Shown here: one piece after another, positions 57,538-64,000 of the stretch
How the letters are laid out: each line of letters opens with the position of its first letter
How positions within the stretch are numbered: position 1 is the first letter of the stretch
DNA from: Atopsyche davidsoni
Lineage: Eukaryota; Arthropoda; Insecta; Trichoptera; Hydrobiosidae
Direction: 5' to 3'
Length of the DNA stretch: 64,000 nt
Assembly (NCBI GenBank): GCA_022113835.1
Contig: JAILWY010000029.1
Location: forward strand, 754,001 to 818,000
Position numbers and translations under genes: made by a program
The notes under the pieces: generated by a model
The model's database searches: none
What the model was told of the DNA's origin: nothing
Seen by the model: the letters and a program-made list of their open reading frames with translations, nothing else

Positions 57538-59538
57538 GCGTAATGAGCCCGCGAAGTGTAAATCCAAAGCGAGGCGCGAGAAGCCCAGAAGTCGGCGCCC
57601 GGCGAAACGCGCCGAATGCACAAAAAACACTCAAAACCGGGAAATAAAAAACAAAACGTAACGCCGCGCCGAGGCCGCGGAGGAATGCCGTCCAGCCGGC
57701 GGGCCCGCGCCAGGGCCGGCCCCGGGACGTCTCCGGAATTCGCATTGCTTTATCCAGGAATATGTTTGTATTCAAAGGGTATTCTTCCTTTGCACTTGAG
57801 TGTGCGCTCTATTTTGGGATTACCCTTGCTTTACACGGGGCAACGTCTTGCTTGTTCCAATTTTTTTTTCTACCCTTGTTTGAAACAAGTGGCCGCTATT
57901 GACGCTCCGGAATTCGTATTGCTTTATTTGTTCGTAACTGGTATTTTTATTTACATTTGTGACATTGTTCTTTTTTGAAATTCGCCATATCGTATAGAAT
58001 TGGAAATTTCCTAATTGAGTACTGGGCGGGCTTTTACCTCTTTACCGTAAAGCCTTCAAGAAGACTATTTGCTTGGATAATGTTAAAAGTAAAATAACCA
58101 TAGGATCGTGTTTTCAAGTAAGAAGATCTATGGGGAAATTGACGCCTCGCGTTCCTATGGGTGATGGCGGAGGCTCCGCCAGCCCTGGCGGCTTCTCTCG
58201 CGGCTCATTAGCATCACCCGGCGTGACTGCCGCCGCCCGCTCCTCGGCGTCTCCGGCGGGCGGGTGTGACGTGTCTGGCATATTGCGGTCCTTGTGATTT
58301 TTTCAGGTGATGCTATGGCCCGGAACACAATGCCACTTCGATGTGTAACAATGTATTATTTTACACGTAAGCACCGTTTAAATTCCATTTTTTTTTTTTG
58401 ATACTTTGTCTGAAAAGCTGATGCTATCTTTAAAAATAAATTTCTTTGCGTTCTACAATGAGTTTTATACAAAATTAATTTCACATGTTTAGTATTCTAT
58501 ATTTTAGTAATTACAATTCTCATTCGGAGTAATCATACAACAGCAAAAAAAAAAAAAACATCTTAACAATGGGTTCTAATGCAAAACATTAAGTATTACA
58601 TAAATTATGCAACGACACCGTGGAATAAGTAAGCCTCACATCTCGCGCCGTGGAAACCCTTGCGCAATCCAAAAACCCAACTCCACTCTCACCAGGGCTG
58701 TGCGGTTGGTTAAGTTGGTCTTCCCAATGCCAACCCAGAAAGTAGAACTCTCAGCCTTAACTGCAAACAAAACTAAAAGCCTCGCGGTCACCGCTCGTAG
58801 AACCTCAATCGACGGGTTATTGAGACGAATCGTCGCGTTTTTGATTTCGCACAGCCCAGCCCTGAATTGCGGCCCGTTAGCCGCGCGGGAGTGAGCGGTA
58901 GACACTCCCGCGCCGCCCGCGGCTCCGAGCCAAGGTCTCGATATTATACTATTGGTAATTAATTATACCAACGCCCGGATCGCTATCTTCGCCTTATCAG
59001 AGAGCTCGGCCCGTTAGGATCGCGCGCCCGGGCCGCGTACCATACCATTGCGGTATACTAATCGAATCCCTACTAATATACTGATTTTTTTATCCATTGA
59101 ACATTACACATTTAAAAACGCATGTTGCACATAAAATTTACATTACCGATACGTATAATATATTGCGCTATTAATTCTGACTGCTTTCTAGTTCTAATGA
59201 AATGCTACGCATGAATTACGTTTGTACCTTTGTTCTAGTGGTGGTATTAAAAATATCGCATCGTGCATACTTAGCCGTCCGAGGACACTTTTCTCAAGTA
59301 GTTAAAAAGTAAACTAACTCGGATTGGCTGTAAAATTGACACGTGCTCATATTGATTTTAAGTATCACTGGTTACCGAGGCATTGTTGTCAAATTTGATG
59401 TAACATCCAGGTAAAGATGTGGGCTGGATTCCCACCTCGAATCTCGATCAAACATTTCTCAAATACCTCAAAACATATTGTATTCTACAAATGACTTTAT
59501 AGTTGATATTTTAGAAGTTTAGTTTAGTTTTTATATTA
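57538..59538. other. Gene-free stretch with GC-rich islands
   Basis: Islands at 57,540-57,740, 58,140-58,280 and 58,850-59,050. A direct repeat (CTCCGGAATTCGCATTGCTT at about 57,729 against CTCCGGAATTCGTATTGCTT at about 57,904) marks a small duplication. TTTTTTCAG|GTGATG at 58,306 resembles a weaker acceptor-donor junction. Confidence 0.4.
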
Positions 59539-59570
59539 GAATCCCACCGAGTACTTTCTGTCAAAATTAT
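59539..59570 (+). repeat. Dispersed repeat motif, 'CCACCGAGTACTC' family, copy 4
   Basis: GAATCCCACCGAGTACTTTC then TGTCAAAATTAT. It matches the module at 240, 5479 and 49398. Confidence 0.5.
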
Positions 59571-59739
59571 AGATTTTGTTAATATTGTTGCATCTTAATA
59601 TTTACGCGTCCACTGGAATTCAAAGTGAGTCCAGTGGCAGGACGTGGCGCGGCGGAATGGTCGCGGCTCGAAGGTGAGTCGTGATGGCTGCAGCAGATAA
59701 GAATCTGCCGTGAGTTTTGTTCAGGCTCTCCTCGGATGG

Positions 59740-59865
59740 AGTTCCTCGGTTCGCTCGCCAAATTCGACGCCAGACTGTCTGAAGAAGCCCTTGAAAGGCG
59801 AAAGCGCCAACAGACAATAAGATCGTAATCTTCTAGCCATTTGGCTATTCATATTTAAATATGGA
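59740..59865 (-). repeat. Dispersed repeat (family D), fullest copy
   Basis: CTGTCTGAAGAAGCCCTTGA then AAGGCGAAAGCGCC forms a short stem-loop. It is followed by AACAGACAATAAGATCGTAA and CTAGCCATTTGGCTATTCAT. The end near 59,865 corresponds to the TTTGTAATACTCCATATTT end of + oriented copies. Confidence 0.55.
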
Positions 59866-59920
59866 TGTATCATGAAATTTAGAATGTTATTCATCCAAGG
59901 ATTAAAGATAATTTACAATC

Positions 59921-59965
59921 GGCTTCACCTGGGCTCGAACCCGCGACCCATTGGAATCTGTCGGT
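59921..59965 (-). repeat. Possible tRNA-derived (SINE) fragment
   Basis: The minus strand reads GGGTCGCGGGTTCGAGCCCA, a perfect B box (GGTTCGAGCCC). No matching A box or cloverleaf was found. Confidence 0.3.
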
Positions 59966-61210
59966 AGATTTAAAATGGCTGATTTATAGCGAGAGTAACA
60001 CGGCTTTGCCTCGTGTTTCGCCGGTCTGTTTTGCATATGCGCTTTACAGCGTCGCGTTTGTCTTGCCGCTAAGCGGGCGCCTGTCACGGCGTTTCTTACT
60101 ACGAGCGCCGGCTCAAAACCCCCAGCCTCCCCCGGCGGCAGATGCGGCCTCGAGACTTTAGCACTCTCTTGTAAAATTAAAATTTCAACTTCATAAGCCA
60201 GTAAAGGGGTTCATATTAGTGGTAGGCTTTATCGAAACTTTTGAACGAAAATCGAATAATTTTATTAAATTATCGTACAATCGATTTGGAGAAGCGATGC
60301 GTTAACTAATAGGCAAGAATGCGCGATCGTCCGAATTCGTTAATTAATAATACTACATCATCGAATAATTCAAACAAAAATAATTCAGAATCACCAATGT
60401 GCAATCGAGTATAGAACAAATCGCGTATATATATATTTTTTTTTTTTTTAAACATGGCAAAATATCGTCACAAGTGCTCCGTGTATGTTTCTATTAAAAA
60501 TTGTTTATAAATACAATAGTTATAATTTTATATAATTACTTCCGATTTATACTGATTCTGTATAAAAAAAAAAAAGTGAGGATCTTTTCTTGCGAGTCGG
60601 CCGCAAACCTAACGCCATCTGCGAAGCGCCACGAAAACGATTGCGCCACAGTGGCGTACAAAAAATAGACCAATGAAGACCTCACGCCGTGCTCCGCAAA
60701 TATACAAACAAAATAATAAAAAAACAACCCGCAGATCCGCACGGACGTGTCCATTATTCCAATCTACAGCCGCGGAGCCTTCATTTGATCCGGTTATGGG
60801 AGAACTAGCGCGGCCCACGCGAGTGCCCGCGACACCTCCGGCGGGACGAGCCGCACAGTGCTACGCAAATGCCATACTCTGCACACGACAACTATTTGTA
60901 AAAGGCTATTGAAATAATTGCAAGGTAAACCAAGGGGCGTGCTGCTTTTCAAAATTAAGGCAAAATAATTATTTATTAAAATTAAAGTATTTAAAAAAAA
61001 AATCTGTCCGTGTTTTCGCCGCTGGGGAGCACTGTGCGCTGGCATGTATGAATTACTCTTTATTAACCCGCGCCCGAATCCTCCATTCAAAGGAAGGGAA
61101 AAAAATGAATAAAATACTCACACATAATGCCGAACAACAAAAAAAAGGCACTTTCGTGCGGCGCGCCCGTTCGCGTGCCTCGCCGCGGCGCTCCGTCTCT
61201 GTCCCCGGCG

Positions 61211-61264
61211 CCCTCGCCCTCGCCCTCGCCCTCCCTCGCCCTTCCCCGCGCCCTCGCCCTCGCC
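61211..61264 (+). repeat. 6-bp tandem repeat (GCCCTC)n
   Basis: About eight imperfect copies of GCCCTC. Long frames on both strands are composition artefacts. Confidence 0.85.
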
Positions 61265-61458
61265 CATCCTCACCTGACCTCTCCTCGCCCTGGGAGACTA
61301 TACTCCACATTCTCGCTGGCGGGGGTGTCCGACACGAGAACCGAAGTCCGCGGACCGCCGTTCGCGAAGCGCACGCGTCAACCATTAAATCCCCGTACTT
61401 TTGAAATTAGAACGGTAATTCCATTTTCAAATGACTGTAACTCGATCGGGAGTTCCCC

Positions 61459-61503
61459 CCGCGCCCCGCACCCCGCGCCCCGCACCCCGCGCCCCGCACC
61501 CCC
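61459..61503 (+). repeat. 14-bp tandem repeat (GCGCCCCGCACCCC)n
   Basis: Three near-identical copies of GCGCCCCGCACCCC ending in a C-run. Confidence 0.9.
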
Positions 61504-62723
61504 CCTCTGATTATTTTTCCGTCGGAGTTAATACGCGGCCGCCCGTAAAATATTCACACCGCCACTACTCGCCGCCGTACTAAATCGGCATTTCCATAAT
61601 GCCCCTTAATTTGGATTCGTCACCGCCGGCCGATAATCTCAGCGCCGATCGCGACTTACTCCACACCTGTATATATCACACACTTCCGCTACACTGTGTG
61701 TGTACGTGGGTATATACTCACTTTAAATATATAAAAGTAATACGGAGATTGGGACGTATTCTCCTCGATAGTACAATCCTTTCCGCACAAAGCTCTGGGA
61801 CTTAAATCTGATACTGCTGCAGCAGGCTGCAGAAATCACCTCTTTGAGGTACTGTCGAAAAACATCCATCCACAATCATTCCATGTCCACTGCACCATTA
61901 CTAGCAGCCATGCACAAGCAACTTAGTTTTTGTGACATCCTAGTCGAACGCATCGGTATACCGAATATGCGTTTGGCAAAAATGCTTTGTCTTGAATATT
62001 TACAGCACTATTGAATCCACTTCTCACATTGCGTATGCCCGCAAAATTCACATCAAAACCTGCTTCTGCATTTAAATCGTCTTAACGTACAAATTATCTG
62101 TTTACAAACACATCGCACTAATATTCTTACAGTATGTAATTATAATATAACCAGAAGGTAAAGCGTTTATGTTTTTCTCGCTTCAAAGCGCTGCGGTGTG
62201 ACCGATGCGTGATTTATTCCCCCCTCATAACTAATTCCCGGATCTCCAGCCGCCCAGGGCTGCTCCCTCGTCGTGCCGAATCGATCGATCATTCGAATCG
62301 AATTTTTGATTCATCGAAGAAAAAAAAACTGTTAACATTCTAATGTAGAATGACTGGATCGCTATTAGAGATGTTTTCGCTTACAATTACTGATTATTCT
62401 GTATATCTTCTCTTTTTATTTTTACAGGTTTATTCTGTTAACATTATTGACAGCTTGTGCATATTATATAGTTAGCTTGTGTTGGTTAAAAATGCGGATA
62501 TAATCAAAAAAATAACAATCGTGTCAAATCAACGGTTCAAGTATTTGTTAATTATGTTTTATACATTGAAAATATTTTAATGTCCTGTTATGTGCCTCGT
62601 CTCGGAACGTCACTAGCTTGACATGTGAACGTCCAGCGGATGCACAATATTTGAAGGACTCTCGTTCAACGTCGATAAATGATAGACTTTCAATTGACAA
62701 TTATGTGTAGGTTTATTCACACC

Positions 62724-62744
62724 GACAGACAGACAGACAGACAG
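62724..62744 (+). repeat. (GACA)5 microsatellite
   Basis: Five uninterrupted GACA units. Confidence 0.95.
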
Positions 62745-62988
62745 CGTCTCGTTCGGTGGTCAGGCGAGTTATGTTCTAGCTTTCTAAGTACATTGGTATA
62801 TATTGACATATTACAACAAAAGGACGTAGTCCTGCACCGAAACAAACATATGGACATACAACAATGGACGCAGCCATTGGAGTCATTAAGAGAATGGGTA
62901 GAAAAAAGGATTGTGTTAAAAGATGCAACAACATATGAACTTAAATTACATATCGTAAAATAAAGCTATTTAAGTAAAGTTAATTGTT

Positions 62989-63084
62989 ATAGGGAAGAGG
63001 AGCGAAGTCCACTTCCTTTATGAATGTTCATTTGTAAGGAACAAAGACTTCAGTGAAAGAATAGAAGATTTATTGGAACTTTAG
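62989..63084 (+). pseudogene. Possible LINE C-terminal remnant
   Basis: A + frame reads GKRSEVHFLYECSFVRNKDF then SERIEDLLEL and a stop at 63084. The (D/E)xHFL(F/Y)xC pattern followed by charged residues is typical of the extreme C terminus of several non-LTR retrotransposon polyproteins. Only about 30 residues are readable, so the match could be fortuitous. The frame at 62679-62963 just upstream may be part of the same relic, but I see no motif in it. Confidence 0.4.
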
Positions 63085-64000
63085 GTTGTCACATAACAGT
63101 CCCAACAAATCAAAATGCTGTATTTCTTACTGTAATTAATTGAATTTTTTAAGTTTAATTGTGGCGGTATACCTGTTATATACTTGCTTTATAACAATTA
63201 AAATTTTTGTTCAGTTATATAGAGTGCTTTGGTGGTCGAAAGTACTCTAAAAAGCAATAGCAATGTGCAAGAAGTGGGTGCGTATGTATACACATTTAGA
63301 TATGCCATACAGCTTATCTAAAACCATATTAGTAACATAATATTAAGAGCATGCAAATATTTACAAATTAGTTTAAAAAGTACCATAAATCCAAGTAAAT
63401 TGGTTACACACTTGCATACAACAATTAAAGTTTTCGCTCAACCGCAATAATCTAGAGAAAGAATCAGCGTTTATGTGAAGACATATTGAAATCGCTATAA
63501 GCACGCATTGATAAATTTTGGTGTATGTTATAATCTCGCCCAAAAAAAACCAAACCTAACTTCCACCAAACTCGATACACTGTAAGTGTCAGTTCGAATC
63601 CCAGCTGAGTCTTCATTTGAAGAAAGTCCACACTTTCGAGGAAGGTTTGGAGAGCATTCCGGCCAGTCGAGTGGCGGCTCCACACGTGGCGCTCTTCCGA
63701 ATCAAGGCGACTGTAGCCGAACACTCAACTGTGGTGCGCGGCGCCGCTGGCAAATAACTATATCCCTGTACTGGAACCATGGGACCCTGAAGCTCCTCAA
63801 CACGGGGCTAGATATAGTATATACCCTAAGCAGCTTAACCTAAGCTTATATTTATTATTGGGTCCGTAATATATATTTAGAAAATCGATTAATTTTAAAG
63901 GAAAAAGCCACCTCCCGGTTTTCGCAAATCGTCTTAATAGACAGGGCGTGAAATACGATGTGCTCTCTCTCTACAAACAATTTTGTTTTTTGGCACCCCG
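63085..64000. other. Gene-free stretch to the window end
   Basis: AT-rich, with a mixed patch at 63,580-63,760 that contains a B-box-like GTTCGAATCCCAG. No exon or transposon end is recognised. Confidence 0.4.

Larger units (their letters stand above)
59966..62723. other. Gene-free stretch
   Basis: Mixed composition, with a GC-rich region at 61,140-61,580. An acceptor-like TTTTTATTTTTACAG ends at about 62,429 but is followed by GTTTAT, not a donor, and by no convincing coding frame. Confidence 0.4.

Noticed and set aside
58285..58312. TTTTTTCAG|GTGATG as a fourth ratchet site
   Set aside because: The acceptor is acceptable, but GTGATG is a poor donor and no clear branch motif was found. It remains a possible weak exon boundary.
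47901..59810. Hammerhead ribozyme in the GAAGA-stem-GAAA modules
   Set aside because: The 59,778 copy has CUGAAGA and GAAA, but an extra base separates the core from stem II. The 47,901 copy has CCGAAGA in place of CUGANGA. I could not define stems I and III. Kept only as a conserved hairpin.
4596..59965. Functional tRNA genes at the B-box-like sites
   Set aside because: None forms a cloverleaf with paired acceptor and anticodon stems; at best they are SINE heads or relics.
62405..62470. TTTTTATTTTTACAG acceptor with a downstream exon
   Set aside because: Followed by GTTTAT. The open frames are short, without a convincing donor or homology.

Overview
The window looks like non-coding DNA from an animal, most likely an insect. 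A lepidopteran-like genome is my guess, but nothing here fixes the order. It is AT-rich, has no long open reading frame, and is full of decayed eukaryotic DNA transposons (hAT-type MITEs, a pogo/Tigger-type MITE, an internally deleted mariner, a Helitron relic), non-LTR retrotransposon tails, tRNA-derived fragments and simple repeats. I recognise no intact host protein-coding gene and no rRNA, functional tRNA or CRISPR array.

The most interesting signal is three near-ideal recursive-splice (ratchet) junctions, all on the + strand, near 18,778, 34,524 and 51,173. Each has a branch-point motif (CTAAC, CTAAC, CTAAT), a pyrimidine tract, CAG, and an immediately regenerated donor (GTAAGC, GTGAGT, GTGAGT). 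They lie about 15.7 and 16.6 kb apart. Each is followed 46-66 nt later by a second plausible donor, as expected of RS exons. The simplest reading is that the whole window lies inside one very long intron of a + strand gene whose exons are outside the window.

Layout. 1-16.8 kb: intronic background with an inverted repeat, a G-rich minisatellite, a hAT MITE nested in an older dispersed repeat, a hairpin minisatellite (3.5-3.85 kb), tRNA-like fragments, and a 416-bp pogo/Tigger-type MITE with exact TA duplications. 16.8-26.7 kb: perfect hairpins, ratchet point 1, a second hAT MITE and several GC-rich islands. 26.7-32.8 kb: a 6.06-kb block with degenerate hAT-like ends and a perfect 8-bp target-site duplication, almost filled by a palindromic ~29-bp minisatellite with higher-order repeats, including a 1,688-bp near-identical duplication. 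32.8-41.2 kb: ratchet point 2, a decayed MITE, the deleted mariner and the Helitron relic. 41-64 kb: LINE tail remnants, a MITE family with CACAACTGACA ends, an uncertain minus-strand ORF, ratchet point 3, and GC-rich islands with short tandem repeats.

The elements do not form a pathway. They are independent insertions in one intron whose processing may depend on the three ratchet sites.
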